Origin: Sinorhizobium americanum | GTDB taxonomy: Bacteria > Pseudomonadota > Alphaproteobacteria > Rhizobiales > Rhizobiaceae | Assembly (NCBI RefSeq): GCF_001651855.1 | Contig: NZ_LNQC01000045.1 | Span: 238,923 to 302,922, forward strand | Direction: 5' to 3' | Length of the DNA: 64,000 bases | Part shown: positions 1-8,773 of the stretch, piece after piece | How the letters are laid out: the number at the start of each line of letters is the position of its first letter | Numbering within the stretch: the first letter of the stretch is position 1 | Position numbers and translations under genes: made by a program | The notes under the pieces: model-generated | The model's input: the letters and a program-made list of their open reading frames with translations, nothing else | Databases searched by the model: none | What the model was told of the DNA's origin: nothing

Positions 1-818
1 ACCGCCGCCCCCAATGCGCCTGGAAACGAAAGAACCACGACCGCGCTCAGCGTTTCCGAGAGGCCGGCGCCATCGGTTCTGCCGAAAGTCCAAAGGATGT
101 AGAGGTTGACCAGCATCACAAGGGCATAGCCGACGATCGCATATCGGAAGAAGATGCTGAAGAACCCGGAGCCCGGTTCCGGATTGTGCGTGCCGCGGAA
201 TTCGAGTTCATAGACGAAGGCGTGCATGAGGCCGAGCGTTCCGACAACCAGGGCGACCTCCTGCCAGGGGTTCATCTTGTAGGCAATCAGGACAACCTCT
301 TCGGTTGGTGCGATGTTCACCGACAGGAACAGTGCTCCGACGACCATCAGAAACAGTTCGCCGGCGTAACCGGGCTCCGGAATCTCGTTGTCCTCCAACG
401 GACTGGGACCCAACTGAGCCCTCGCCAACGATGCTCCCAAACTGCCGGGTACAACCTGAACGGCAATCTTTCCGACCACCTCCCGGAGCGGCATTTCCGC
501 GTTCACGATCCCGAAGATCAAAAGAACCGCAGTCGCCGCGAAAGCGGCAACCAGGACCGCCACCAATGCATCCGCTATACGGTCGCGAAGCATCACCGTC
601 TCGCGAAAGCCTCCATATTTGTGCAACAGCACCAGCATCGGGACGGTGACTGCCAGCAACAGAGCAAGCCGCAAAGGGTGAAGATGGAAACCCAACGCCC
701 AAGCTTCCATCGTCATCAGCACCGGTACGGCGAAGATCAATGCTCCGGCGAAGGCGCGGCCGAGACCGATCCAGAACTCGCGCCGCGTTGGGCCGACGGT
801 CACTTCAGTTGACGCCAA
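1..818 (-). CDS. DUF2391/TIGR02587-type integral membrane protein, 3' end outside window
   Basis: Reading the minus strand from a TTG at 818 gives an uninterrupted frame of about 272 codons that runs off the left edge. The TTG is preceded at 5 bp by a strong Shine-Dalgarno (AAGGGGA), which is why it is preferred to the GTG at 803. The product has at least five hydrophobic segments, starting with one near residues 18-38, and the sequence APTEEVVLIAYKM followed by a HAFVYELEFRG stretch. I recognise this as the TIGR02587/DUF2391 family of putative integral membrane proteins, whose function is unknown. It is divergent from the ABC operon at 1233 and probably unrelated to it. The family assignment is from memory of the pattern, without a profile search. 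Confidence 0.72.
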   Translation of the reverse strand, partial: MASTEVTVGPTRREFWIGLGRAFAGALIFAVPVLMTMEAWALGFHLHPLRLALLLAVTVPMLVLLHKYGGFRETVMLRDRIADALVAVLVAAFAATAVLLIFGIVNAEMPLREVVGKIAVQVVPGSLGASLARAQLGPSPLEDNEIPEPGYAGELFLMVVGALFLSVNIAPTEEVVLIAYKMNPWQEVALVVGTLGLMHAFVYELEFRGTHNPEPGSGFFSIFFRYAIVGYALVMLVNLYILWTFGRTDGAGLSETLSAVVVLSFPGALGAA

Positions 819-1173
819 TTCGTTCCCCTTTCACGACCTTGCACGTGCATCGGCTCATGCAAGCAGGTGAAAAATAATGCTTGCTGCGCATTCCTGTTCC
901 GGAACACTGCAGGATTCTCTTGGTGTCTCCGGCGTTGCCGTTGCAGGTCTGCCCGCCCAGCCGTCATTGCAGCGTCGCTTGACGCCAATTGGATCGTTCG
1001 AGTCTGATTGGCTACGGAACAGGCCGGCATGTTGCGGCGTTTAGCCAATCGTTCTTCAGGGCGGCAATTGTTTGCGTGCTTTTCGCGTCGTGTTTTGAGA
1101 TGCCGAAGGAGGCGGGGAACTTCGCCCCCGAACTCGTCGAGAAGCCACCTTCCTGACCGGATTAGAACCTCAA

Positions 1174-1190
1174 GGTGAGATCGGCTCACC
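1174..1190. promoter_or_regulatory. Inverted repeat in the divergent intergenic region
   Basis: GGTGAG (1174-1179) and CTCACC (1185-1190) form a perfect 6-bp inverted repeat with a 5-nt spacer, 42 bp before the ATG at 1233. It lies in the roughly 415-bp gap between divergent genes and may be an operator. The same gap holds two copies of TTGACGCCAATT, at 809-820 (over the start of the leftward gene) and at 979-990. I see no coding sequence in 819-1232. Confidence 0.35.
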
Positions 1191-1232
1191 ATCCAAATGC
1201 TCTCCTGGCCTCTGACCGGAGGGAGGACCGAT

Positions 1233-2456
1233 ATGCTGCTTCGTCCTGCGAGAACTCTCGCCGCAGCGACCATGCTGCTTGGCTTGCCGGCATTGGCTAA
1301 CGAGACCGTCCGGATATCCGGTTGGGGCGGGTCAGAGGTCGCCATCGTCAATGGCTTGTTGACCGACGTTCTTGCCGAAAAGCTCGCGAAAGAGGGCATC
1401 ACGGTAAAATACGAGCCGGTCGATGGCGAGTTTTCGCAATTCATTATCAACGGCCTGTCGGCGGGCACCGCGCCAGACCTTTTCTACGTCGACATCTTCT
1501 GGGCGCGCTCCGTGTTCAGCGCCGGTCAGGCCTTGCCGGTAACGCAGGACGTATCCGGCTTCGCAGCCAATCTCGTCGAGGCGTTCACATATGAAGGGAA
1601 GCTTTACGCGATCCCGAAGGACTTCAACACGCTGGCGGTCCATTTCAACAAGGACATCTTCGATGATGCCGGCGTTGCCTATCCGAGCGACGGCGATACG
1701 TGGAAGACGCTGCAGGAGAAACTAGTCGCCGTGCACGAGGCTCTTCCGGAGGTCGATGGCCTCTGTCTCGTTCCGGAATATGCCCGCTTCGGGGCCTTTG
1801 CATTGTCGACAGGCTGGACCCCCTTCGACAGCCGGGGAAGAACGATGCTCGATCAGCGCTTCCGTCGGGCTTTTGAGTTCTACACCGGCCTCGTGAAGTC
1901 CGGGGCTGCCGTCCTGGCCGCCGACGCGGGGCAAAGCTGGGCCGGCGGTTGCCTGGCGTCCGAGCGGGCTGCCATAGCGATCGAGGGCGCCTGGATCATC
2001 AGTGCCCTGCGCGATAGTGCCCCAAACATGAACCTCGGCACTGTCCGAATGCCGAAGGACCTCGAAAGCGGCAAACGAGGCAATATCGTCTTTACGGTCG
2101 GCTGGACCGTCAACGCGGCCTCCAAGGTCAGCAAGGCTGCTGCAAAGGTCGCCGAGCTCCTGACCTCAAAGGAGGCCCAGCAATGGGTTTTGGAGCAAGG
2201 ACTGGCCCTGCCGAGCCGGACCGGTCTGGCTGATAACTCCTGGCTGCGCGGCGGCCGTCCCGAACAGATGACAAGCCGCGTGATACTTGAAGGACTGTCG
2301 GACGATCACGTCATGCCGTATTTCTTCGGAAAGGTGGGAGGTAGTTGGATGCAGCCGATCAATGCTGCTCTCAATTCTGTCATCCTCGGGGAGACGGACG
2401 CCGACACGGCTTTGGCATCGGCGCAAAGCGCCCTCGATCGGATGCTCGCGAATTAA
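1233..2456 (+). CDS. Carbohydrate-type ABC transporter substrate-binding protein (family 1)
   Basis: Periplasmic receptor of an ABC importer, extracellular solute-binding family 1 (maltose-binding-like), about 407 residues. The ATG at 1233 follows GGGAGG by 6 bp and starts a clear signal peptide (MLLRPARTLAAATMLLGLPALA, cleavage before NETVR); an in-frame ATG 36 bp upstream would add a non-signal extension. Family-typical features are APDLFYVDIFWA near residues 80-95, the AIPKDFNTLAVHFNKD stretch, and a C-terminal AAKVAELLTSKEAQQWVLEQG helix. It is followed by two permeases in the same direction and is the first gene of that operon. The substrate is not identifiable; sugars or sugar-like compounds are expected for the family. 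Confidence 0.88.
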   Translation: MLLRPARTLAAATMLLGLPALANETVRISGWGGSEVAIVNGLLTDVLAEKLAKEGITVKYEPVDGEFSQFIINGLSAGTAPDLFYVDIFWARSVFSAGQALPVTQDVSGFAANLVEAFTYEGKLYAIPKDFNTLAVHFNKDIFDDAGVAYPSDGDTWKTLQEKLVAVHEALPEVDGLCLVPEYARFGAFALSTGWTPFDSRGRTMLDQRFRRAFEFYTGLVKSGAAVLAADAGQSWAGGCLASERAAIAIEGAWIISALRDSAPNMNLGTVRMPKDLESGKRGNIVFTVGWTVNAASKVSKAAAKVAELLTSKEAQQWVLEQGLALPSRTGLADNSWLRGGRPEQMTSRVILEGLSDDHVMPYFFGKVGGSWMQPINAALNSVILGETDADTALASAQSALDRMLAN

Positions 2457-2521
2457 AGCTGCGTTGCTCTCGAGCAAGGACGAGAGGACTCGTTAGTCGG
2501 GCACCCTCAGGAGGAGCATGC

Positions 2522-3610
2522 ATGGGGCGAGCAGGTTCGGAAGAGCGGAGCGGCTGGCTCTTCATCTTGCCCTTCACGGTCTCGATGGCGCTGTTTTTCG
2601 TCTACGCGATCGTCCGGACCGCCTATTACAGCTTTACCGATTTCGACCTCTTCAAGGCTCCGAGCTTCGTCGGGCTGTCCAATTACACTGCGCTTGTCTC
2701 CGATGAGCTTTTCCTCACTGCCCTGCGCAACACGATCGGCTTCTCGCTCATCGTCACAACGGTTCAGACGGCGCTTGCGCTTGCCCTGGCGGTTCTCGTG
2801 AACCACGCCGTCCGGGCGAGGGGGCTCGTCAGGACCGTGTTTTACCTGCCATCCATCATGTCCAGTGCGGCCATGACGCTTATCTTTCTTTGGCTCTTTC
2901 AAAGAGACGGCTTCATGACCGCGATCGTCGGCGTCGTGCTTGCCTATCACCGGCACATCCTTCTGTTCTTCGTGGGCATCGCTGCGGTGCAGGGTGCGCT
3001 CGTTCTCAAGGCGCGGCGCCGCTATGATGGCGTTTCGATTTTCGACCCCTTCTTTCTGCTCGTCGCCGCCGCGAGCGCGCTCACACTTGTCGTCGCCTGT
3101 GCCCTCGCGGGATTGCTGCCCGTCTTCGATAACGATCTGCGTGTTTCCTGGCTGAATACTCAGCAGCGCTTCTTCTTCATGCCGGTCACGCTGTGGTCGG
3201 TGGCGTTGATGAATATCTTTACGACCGTCCCGACGCTGATGCTGTTGTTCCTGGCGGGGCTCCAATCGATCCCGAACGCCTTGTACGATGCGGCCGAGAT
3301 CGACGGGGCCAACGCTTTCCAGCGATTTCGCCATATAACCGTGCCGGCGCTTAGGCCGGTGACCTTTGCCGTCGTCACGATGAGCATAATCGGCACGCTG
3401 CAGATGTTCGACCAAGTCGCGATTCTGGGAGATGCGGCGCCGCTGGCAAGTCGCGTGACGCTTGCATATTACGTCTATGAGAACGCGTTTCCGGCCGGCG
3501 CCTCTTCGAGGATCGGCATGGCAAGTGCGGCGGCGCTCGTCCTCGGCATTCTGACAATCGCGGTCGTCTACGTTCAAAAGTCGGTCGGCGTGAAGGAACG
3601 GGCCGAATGA
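2522..3610 (+). CDS. Sugar-type ABC transporter permease, MalF-like, with a membrane insertion
   Basis: Inner-membrane permease. The ATG at 2522 is 6 bp after AGGAGG; an upstream in-frame extension overlapping the previous gene lacks a ribosome site. The 362-residue product has the binding-protein-dependent transport motif (EAA loop AAEIDGANAFQRFRHITVPAL) near residue 257. Relative to the usual permease of about 290-310 residues there are roughly 70 extra residues (about 135-208) between FLWLFQRDGFM and WLNTQQ, carrying two hydrophobic segments (LLFFVGIAAVQGALVL and PFFLLVAAASALTLVVACALAGLL). An even number of added helices would keep the topology. It overlaps the next permease by 4 bp (ATGA), so the two are translationally coupled. 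Confidence 0.85.
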   Translation: MGRAGSEERSGWLFILPFTVSMALFFVYAIVRTAYYSFTDFDLFKAPSFVGLSNYTALVSDELFLTALRNTIGFSLIVTTVQTALALALAVLVNHAVRARGLVRTVFYLPSIMSSAAMTLIFLWLFQRDGFMTAIVGVVLAYHRHILLFFVGIAAVQGALVLKARRRYDGVSIFDPFFLLVAAASALTLVVACALAGLLPVFDNDLRVSWLNTQQRFFFMPVTLWSVALMNIFTTVPTLMLLFLAGLQSIPNALYDAAEIDGANAFQRFRHITVPALRPVTFAVVTMSIIGTLQMFDQVAILGDAAPLASRVTLAYYVYENAFPAGASSRIGMASAAALVLGILTIAVVYVQKSVGVKERAE

Positions 3611-5007
3611 TGGCGAGGAAGACCGCTGCGGATGCCCGGCCCTCACGCCGCCCTCTGCCGGCTGGCGCGCTTCGCCGGCGGCAGCTGGCCCTCAGCACCT
3701 GGTTATATCTCGCCCTTCTTGCCGTCGCGACGATAATGACAGGGACATTTGTTCTTGCCTTTATGGCGAGCCTGAAGGTCGATCCACTGGAAAGGCCGTT
3801 CCGTGTCTATTTCGATCAGCTGAACCCGGCCGCGTGGATTGCCGCCGCCCGTTTGGGGCAAGAGGGTGCGGGTGACGCTTTGTGGGGAGGACTGTCTCCC
3901 GGCGCCGAAGTGGACTTCAGTGTCACTTACGGAGCGCCCGCCGGGACCGAGATCGTCGAACCGAAGGCCGAGATTCCGCGCCGCCGCCCGGGGTCGGGCA
4001 TCGCCGCTGCGCTCATGCGACATTACGCGGCGGATTATGCGTCAATCGCGCTGAAAAGTTCCAGTTCGGCAATGATGCAGGTTCGTGCCGAGAAGGGAGG
4101 ATTGCAAGCGTGGCAGACGCGGACATTCGTCTATGAGATCACCTACCGCACCGACGGCCAGGATCAGCCATGGATCGAACGCACGCCCCTCAATCTGACC
4201 GCTCCGCCCTCTCAAACGCTTGTCGAAAGTCCGATTTCGCCATCGCGGTCCGAGCGTCGCGGACGTCTCCTGAGTTGGGACAACATCACGCCAGGCGTTC
4301 TCGGGCTGATCTTCAACAACTACCGGCGGGTGATAAACGAGACGGCTGACCTAGAGACCGGGAAAAGCCTGTTCGGGAGCTGGCTGGTCAATAGCTTCGC
4401 CATCGCCGCCGGACGCTTGGTCCTGACGCTCGTCGTCGCCAGCCTTGGCGGATATGCACTTGCGCGGCTCAAATTCAGCGGCAGCCGTTTCATATTCGCT
4501 GCTTTGCTCTTCTCGATGACGATTCCAGCGCAGGTGACCTTCGTCTCGAACTATCTGATCTTCAGGGACCTGTCGCTTCTAAACACCCCCTGGAGCGTAA
4601 TCGTCGTTTTCGTCGCCTCGGCCAATGTCCTGTTGATGAAGCAGTTTTTCGAAGGGTTTCCAAAAGAGATAGAGGAGGCGGCGATCATGGACGGCGCCAG
4701 CCGTTTTCAAGTGTTCTGGAAGATCGTGCTGCCAAACGCAAAGCCGGCCTTGTTGGTCAACGCAATTCTCGCCTTCCAAGGTGCCTGGAACGATTTCTTT
4801 TGGCCCCTCGTCCTCATCACCAGCCCGCCCGAAGCGCTGACGGTCCAGGTCGGGCTTCTCAGCCTGCGTCGCTCGTTCGGGGGCGCGCAGGGCGATTGGG
4901 GACTCGTTCTGGCCGGCGCATTCATCTCGATCGTGCCGGTGCTTATCCTCTTCGTACTCTTCCAGCGGCACATCGTCTCGAATGAGCTCACCAGGGGCAT
5001 CACCTAG
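3607..5007 (+). CDS. Sugar-type ABC transporter permease, MalG-like, with a large soluble insertion
   Basis: Second permease of the operon, starting in the ATGA overlap with the first. It has 466 residues against about 280 for a typical MalG-type protein. After the first membrane segment (about residues 30-50) comes a polar stretch of roughly 180 residues (about 55-240) that includes PGAEVDFSVTYGAPAGTEIVEPKAEIPRR and WQTRTFVYEITYRTDGQ and looks like a periplasmic beta-rich domain. The core resumes at LFGSWLVNSFAIA; the EAA loop EEAAIMDGASRFQVFWKIVLP is near residue 356. No ATP-binding subunit gene follows, so the ATPase must be supplied from elsewhere. What the extra domain does is unknown. 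Confidence 0.85.
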   Translation: MMARKTAADARPSRRPLPAGALRRRQLALSTWLYLALLAVATIMTGTFVLAFMASLKVDPLERPFRVYFDQLNPAAWIAAARLGQEGAGDALWGGLSPGAEVDFSVTYGAPAGTEIVEPKAEIPRRRPGSGIAAALMRHYAADYASIALKSSSSAMMQVRAEKGGLQAWQTRTFVYEITYRTDGQDQPWIERTPLNLTAPPSQTLVESPISPSRSERRGRLLSWDNITPGVLGLIFNNYRRVINETADLETGKSLFGSWLVNSFAIAAGRLVLTLVVASLGGYALARLKFSGSRFIFAALLFSMTIPAQVTFVSNYLIFRDLSLLNTPWSVIVVFVASANVLLMKQFFEGFPKEIEEAAIMDGASRFQVFWKIVLPNAKPALLVNAILAFQGAWNDFFWPLVLITSPPEALTVQVGLLSLRRSFGGAQGDWGLVLAGAFISIVPVLILFVLFQRHIVSNELTRGIT

Positions 5008-5094
5008 CGCTGCCAAGCCATCCTTTGTTGGTGACCTCGAGGCGTCATACTTTGAGGGGGGCTTCCACCACCGAAGCGATCCACCTCTCGCCTA

Positions 5095-6318
5095 TCATTT
5101 CATGACGGTTTTTATCTTGGCGATAGATTCGAGCGTGCGATGGACGGGGCACTTGCCGGCAATTTCCTCAATCTTGCTGCGAAGCGCCTCGGAGATCCCG
5201 CCGTCGATGGAAATCACGCGCTCGAATTGATCGATCCTGCCGCTGCCGAGTTCCGTTTCGGTGCATTCCTCGCAGTCCTCCGCATGAATCTTGGCATGCG
5301 AGACGTCAACGCCAATTCGCCCGAGGGAAAGCTTTTTGTGGTCGGCATAGAGACGCAATGTCATCGATGTGCAGGCGCCAAGTGCAATCGACAGGAAGTC
5401 ATAGGGTGATGGCCCGGAATCGAGCCCGCCCACTCTTTTGGGCTCATCGGCGAACAGCCGATGGCCGCCAGCCTGAACCGCGTTTTGAAACTTGCCTTCG
5501 CCCGTTTCCGTCACACGGACATGTTCAATCGGCTCCTCGCCCTGCGGCAGGTCAGCGGAGACATAACGGGTCAGCCATCCCGATATGATCCGGCCGACGA
5601 AGGCTGCGTCCTCCGGATCGGTGAGCAGATGATCGGCCTTATCCAGCGACACAAAGCTCTTCGGATGTCTGGCCGCATGGAAGATTTCGGTAGCATTCTC
5701 GATTCCGACGGTCTCGTCCAGGGGAGCGTGGAGAATGAGAAGCGGCCTTCTCAGGTTTGCAACGGCATCCTTAATACGCTGCTCACGTGCGTCTTCGACA
5801 AATTGCTTTCGAACGAGGAATGTACGCCCGGCAAGTTCGACGTCGGCAGCACCGCTCTTTTCGATCTCCTCGAGGCTCGTCCCGAAGTTCTTCAGCACGT
5901 GACCCACATCGGCCGGTGCGCCGATTGTGGCCACGGCGCACACCTCAGGAATCTCATTGGCGACGGCCAGAACAGCAGCGCCCCCGAGCGAGTGGCCAAT
6001 CAGCAATGACGGTGCCTGATAGCGTTGACGGAGATAGTCGGCGGCGGAAACCAGGTCGGCGACATTGGAGGAGAAATTCGTCGAGGCGAATTCGCCTTCG
6101 CTCGATCCCAGGCCGGTGAAATCGAAGCGCAGGACAGCGATACCTTCGCGCGCAAGCTCCGCGGCAATGCGGCGCGCGGCCGCCAGATCCTTGGAACAGG
6201 TGAAGCAATGCGCAAAGAGTGCGTAAGCGCGCAATTTCCCGTTGGGCAGATCGAGGCGGGCGGCCAGGGTGGCCCCGGAATGGCCGGCAAATTGGTGCCT
6301 TTGCGTGTTGAAAGACAT
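5095..6318 (-). CDS. Bifunctional alpha/beta hydrolase / OsmC family protein
   Basis: Fusion of an N-terminal alpha/beta hydrolase with a C-terminal OsmC/Ohr-like domain, 407 residues, a known family architecture. The ATG at 6318 lies 7 bp after AAGGAG; an ATG 33 bp upstream lacks such a site. The hydrolase part shows FAHCFTCSKD, the nucleophile elbow GHSLGG (Ser about residue 110) and a late DKADHLL with the presumed catalytic His. The OsmC part begins near residue 270 and has ACTSMTLRLYADHK and GKCPVHRTLE, containing the two cysteines typical of thiol-based peroxide reduction. Likely role: organic peroxide or oxidative-stress defence in the cytosol. It is convergent with the ABC operon, 87 bp away. 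Confidence 0.9.
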   Translation of the reverse strand: MSFNTQRHQFAGHSGATLAARLDLPNGKLRAYALFAHCFTCSKDLAAARRIAAELAREGIAVLRFDFTGLGSSEGEFASTNFSSNVADLVSAADYLRQRYQAPSLLIGHSLGGAAVLAVANEIPEVCAVATIGAPADVGHVLKNFGTSLEEIEKSGAADVELAGRTFLVRKQFVEDAREQRIKDAVANLRRPLLILHAPLDETVGIENATEIFHAARHPKSFVSLDKADHLLTDPEDAAFVGRIISGWLTRYVSADLPQGEEPIEHVRVTETGEGKFQNAVQAGGHRLFADEPKRVGGLDSGPSPYDFLSIALGACTSMTLRLYADHKKLSLGRIGVDVSHAKIHAEDCEECTETELGSGRIDQFERVISIDGGISEALRSKIEEIAGKCPVHRTLESIAKIKTVMK

Positions 6319-6542
6319 GGTAACGCTCCTTGGCTCCGCGGAAAGGAGCATTCTACACCTGCAACGGCGACGGACTACCTAGCTGTTGTCCAATCGCGAT
6401 TTGAGGAGTGAGGTCGACGCGGCGGCATCGCCGATGGTCTCCTCGGTTATGTGCCTCTGCTCGTCGTGCGCAAAATGGATCCCCGAGCGAACGCGGCGCT
6501 CAAGGGCGAAAGCGGCATCCGGCCGGGCGGTTCTGAGAAAAT

Positions 6543-6570
6543 GCTGGCAATGACCGAGGTCATTGCCAGC
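6543..6570 (-). terminator. Rho-independent terminator of the ProW/ProV-like operon
   Basis: GCTGGCAATGAC (6543-6554) and GTCATTGCCAGC (6559-6570) are perfectly complementary with a 4-nt loop. Read on the minus strand, the stem is followed by ATTTTCTC. It lies 63 bp beyond the stop of the leftward ABC ATPase gene, as expected for its transcript end. Confidence 0.75.
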
Positions 6571-6632
6571 GAAGTACTTGCCGGGGGAGTGGCCCAACAA
6601 GTTGGGGAACGCCTGATGGATGTGCGCCCAGG

Positions 6633-7658
6633 TCAACCGCTGACGGCGTTTAGCAGATCGTATCGTGAAACCACGCCAACCGGCCGTTTGCCATCGGAGA
6701 CGGTGATAACTCCATCGTGTTCTTTCGCGACCTGCAGGAGTTTCGACAATTTGTCTGACGCGAGCACTGAGGGGCTGGAAGGGGCCGGGGTCTGTCCGGC
6801 GGCAAGGGGTTGCATCACCTTCCCGGCGGAAACCAGCTCCAGTCGGGAAATTCCCTTCACGAAATCGGCGACGTAATCGTCGACGGGCTCCGTCACGATT
6901 TGTTCGGCAGTTCCCACCTGCACGAACCGGCCGTCCTTCATGATGGCGATATGCGTTCCCAATCGGATCGCTTCGTCCAGGTCATGCGTGATGAAGACGG
7001 TTGTCTTCTTGAGTACCTTCGAGAGGTCCAGAAATTGCTCCTGAAGCTGCCGCCTGATGAGCGGATCGAGCGCCGAGAATGGCTCGTCCATCAGCAGGAT
7101 CTCGGGATCGGCAGCCATCGCGCGGGCGAGCCCCACCCGCTGTTTCATGCCGCCGGAAAGCTCATCAGGGTAACGGTCGCCCCAGCCGTCGAGGCTGACT
7201 AGGCGCAGCTTTTCAAGCGCGACATCATGGCGGTCAGCCCTGCTCATGCCGCGCAGTTCCAGGCTCAGAGCGACGTTGTCGATGACGGTCCGGTGGGGCA
7301 GCAGAGCCATGTTCTGGAACACCATGCCCACGCTTTGCGAGCGCAACTGCCGCAGTTGCGGCCCCTCAAGGGCGTTGACATCCTGGTTGGCGACGCGGAT
7401 CACGCCCGCCGTCGGTTCGACAAGCCGGTTGATGTGGCGGACAAGCGTGGACTTTCCGGACCCGGAGAGCCCCATGATACAGAAGATCTCACCCTGTCTG
7501 ACGGTGAAGGACACGTCCGCGACGCCAACGACGCAGCGATATTGCTCCAGGATTTCCTTCTTGCTCAAACCACGCTCGATGACCGCCGAATGGGCTTCTT
7601 TCGAGTTCTCGCCGAAAATCTTCCAGACGTTCCTGCATTCGATGACCGCGTCAGTCAC
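6633..7658 (-). CDS. Glycine betaine/proline-type ABC transporter ATP-binding protein (ProV/ChoV-like)
   Basis: ATPase of a quaternary-amine importer, 341 residues. Walker A is GLSGSGKST (about 63-71), the ABC signature LSGGMKQRVGLARA, Walker B ILLMDEPFSALD and the switch TVFITHDLDEA. The N-terminal extension VWKIFGENSKEA with LSKKEILEQY and the C-terminal regulatory part ending VGVVSRYDLL (partial CBS-like) are typical of ProV/OpuAA proteins. It begins 10 bp after the permease gene and ends just before a hairpin terminator. With the permease (7669-8631) and the separately encoded binding protein (13121-14095) it should make a complete importer, probably for betaines or choline. The exact substrate is not visible. 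Confidence 0.9.
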   Translation of the reverse strand: MTDAVIECRNVWKIFGENSKEAHSAVIERGLSKKEILEQYRCVVGVADVSFTVRQGEIFCIMGLSGSGKSTLVRHINRLVEPTAGVIRVANQDVNALEGPQLRQLRSQSVGMVFQNMALLPHRTVIDNVALSLELRGMSRADRHDVALEKLRLVSLDGWGDRYPDELSGGMKQRVGLARAMAADPEILLMDEPFSALDPLIRRQLQEQFLDLSKVLKKTTVFITHDLDEAIRLGTHIAIMKDGRFVQVGTAEQIVTEPVDDYVADFVKGISRLELVSAGKVMQPLAAGQTPAPSSPSVLASDKLSKLLQVAKEHDGVITVSDGKRPVGVVSRYDLLNAVSG

Positions 7659-7668
7659 GCTGGACTCC

Positions 7669-8631
7669 TCAGTTCTTGATGGCCGACGACGGCAATTGTT
7701 GAGCTTGATCCGTCCGGGACGTTTTGGCTACGGAGCGCACCAGCCCGATGGGGCCCTTGCTGAGCCATTCGCCTTTCTTCCGCGGCTTGGCGAGCGCCTG
7801 CGTCAGGCGGTCCAGCACGATCGCGAGAGCGACGATGCCTACGCCGCCGACGGTTGCGATGCCGATGTCGAGCCGGCCAATACCGCGGAGCACCATCTGC
7901 CCAAGTCCGCCGACAGCGATCATTGAAGCGATCACCACCATCGACAGCGACATCATAAGGGTCTGGTTGACGCCGGCCATGATCGTCGGCATCGCCAGGG
8001 GCAGCTGTGCCTTCCACAGAAGTTGCGACTCCGTGGCGCCGAAGGCGCGCATCGCTTCGACTACGTCGCCGGGAACCTGCTTCATTCCGAGGTATGTCAA
8101 GCGGATCACAGGCGCGACGGCGAATATGACGGTAACGATTACGCCGGGCACGTTGCCGATGCCGAAGAGCATCACCACCGGGACCAGGTAAACGAAAGCC
8201 GGAATGGTCTGCATACCGTCAAGGAGTGGCCGCAGGATTGCGTAAAGGGTTTCCGACCGCGAGGCCCATATGCCGAGCGGAATGCCCAAAGCGAGCGAGA
8301 AAATCAGCGAGGTCAGGACGATGGCCAGGGTGAGCATCGTTTCCGGCCACACGCCGATAAAACCCACAAAGAGCAAAATAGCGACAAGTCCGAGCGCGAG
8401 CCTGATTCCGGCTATCTGCCAGGCGACGAGTGCGACGACCAGCACCACGACCATCGGGGGCACAGCCCCCAAGGCTGCGGTAAAGGACAGCAACATTGAA
8501 TCGACCGGCGCCTTCACGGCTTGGAAGAACGGCCGGTAGTTGTCTACGGCCCACCGCAAGCCAGCGGTCATCCATTCGGCAAGCGGAAGCTTTCCGCATG
8601 CGAACGGATCGAGAAATCCGCATTCTGCCAT
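7669..8631 (-). CDS. Glycine betaine/proline-type ABC transporter permease (ProW/ChoW-like)
   Basis: Inner-membrane permease of 320 residues. The ATG at 8631 follows GAGGGAACAA. Several hydrophobic helices surround the permease loop ALGIPLGIWASRS and the EAA-type region GDVVEAMRAFGATESQLLWKAQLPLAMPTIMAGVNQT, which match ProW/OpuAB proteins; the N-terminus (CGFLDPFACGKLPLAEWMTAGLRWAVDN) is also typical of this group. It is first in a two-gene operon with the ATPase. A 31-bp element at 8688-8718 in its promoter region is also found before the binding-protein gene, which suggests co-regulation of the split transporter. Confidence 0.9.
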   Translation of the reverse strand: MAECGFLDPFACGKLPLAEWMTAGLRWAVDNYRPFFQAVKAPVDSMLLSFTAALGAVPPMVVVLVVALVAWQIAGIRLALGLVAILLFVGFIGVWPETMLTLAIVLTSLIFSLALGIPLGIWASRSETLYAILRPLLDGMQTIPAFVYLVPVVMLFGIGNVPGVIVTVIFAVAPVIRLTYLGMKQVPGDVVEAMRAFGATESQLLWKAQLPLAMPTIMAGVNQTLMMSLSMVVIASMIAVGGLGQMVLRGIGRLDIGIATVGGVGIVALAIVLDRLTQALAKPRKKGEWLSKGPIGLVRSVAKTSRTDQAQQLPSSAIKN

Positions 8632-8687
8632 TTGTTCCCTCTTTCGTTAGGTTTTTCTGATTTTTATCACAGCGAGACGTTGTTACC

Positions 8688-8718
8688 CGGCGCAAAAAAG
8701 TAGCGTCACAGGTGACTT
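8688..8718 (-). promoter_or_regulatory. Shared 31-bp regulatory element, copy before the permease operon
   Basis: On the minus strand this reads AAGTCACCTG, five variable bases, CTACTTTTTTGCG, then CCG. An ungapped alignment to 12962-12992 gives 26 of 31 identical bases by my count. It ends 57 bp upstream of the permease ATG. Within this copy GTCAC-CT-GTGAC is a small perfect inverted repeat, suggesting a dimeric regulator; the LysR or AraC regulator of the locus is the obvious candidate. Confidence 0.6.
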
Positions 8719-8773
8719 AATTTCGGCTGCCATCGCGCGGCCGAAGCGCCATCCGGTCGGATCATCGAGGAAG

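Noticed and set aside
186..812. 208-residue rightward frame at the left edge
   Set aside because: Its composition is that of an antisense frame; the minus strand carries a continuous membrane-protein frame with a strong ribosome site.
6379..6636. 85-residue leftward frame directly after the ProV-like gene
   Set aside because: It starts with TTG overlapping the upstream stop, has no ribosome site, and runs through the perfect terminator stem at 6543-6570.
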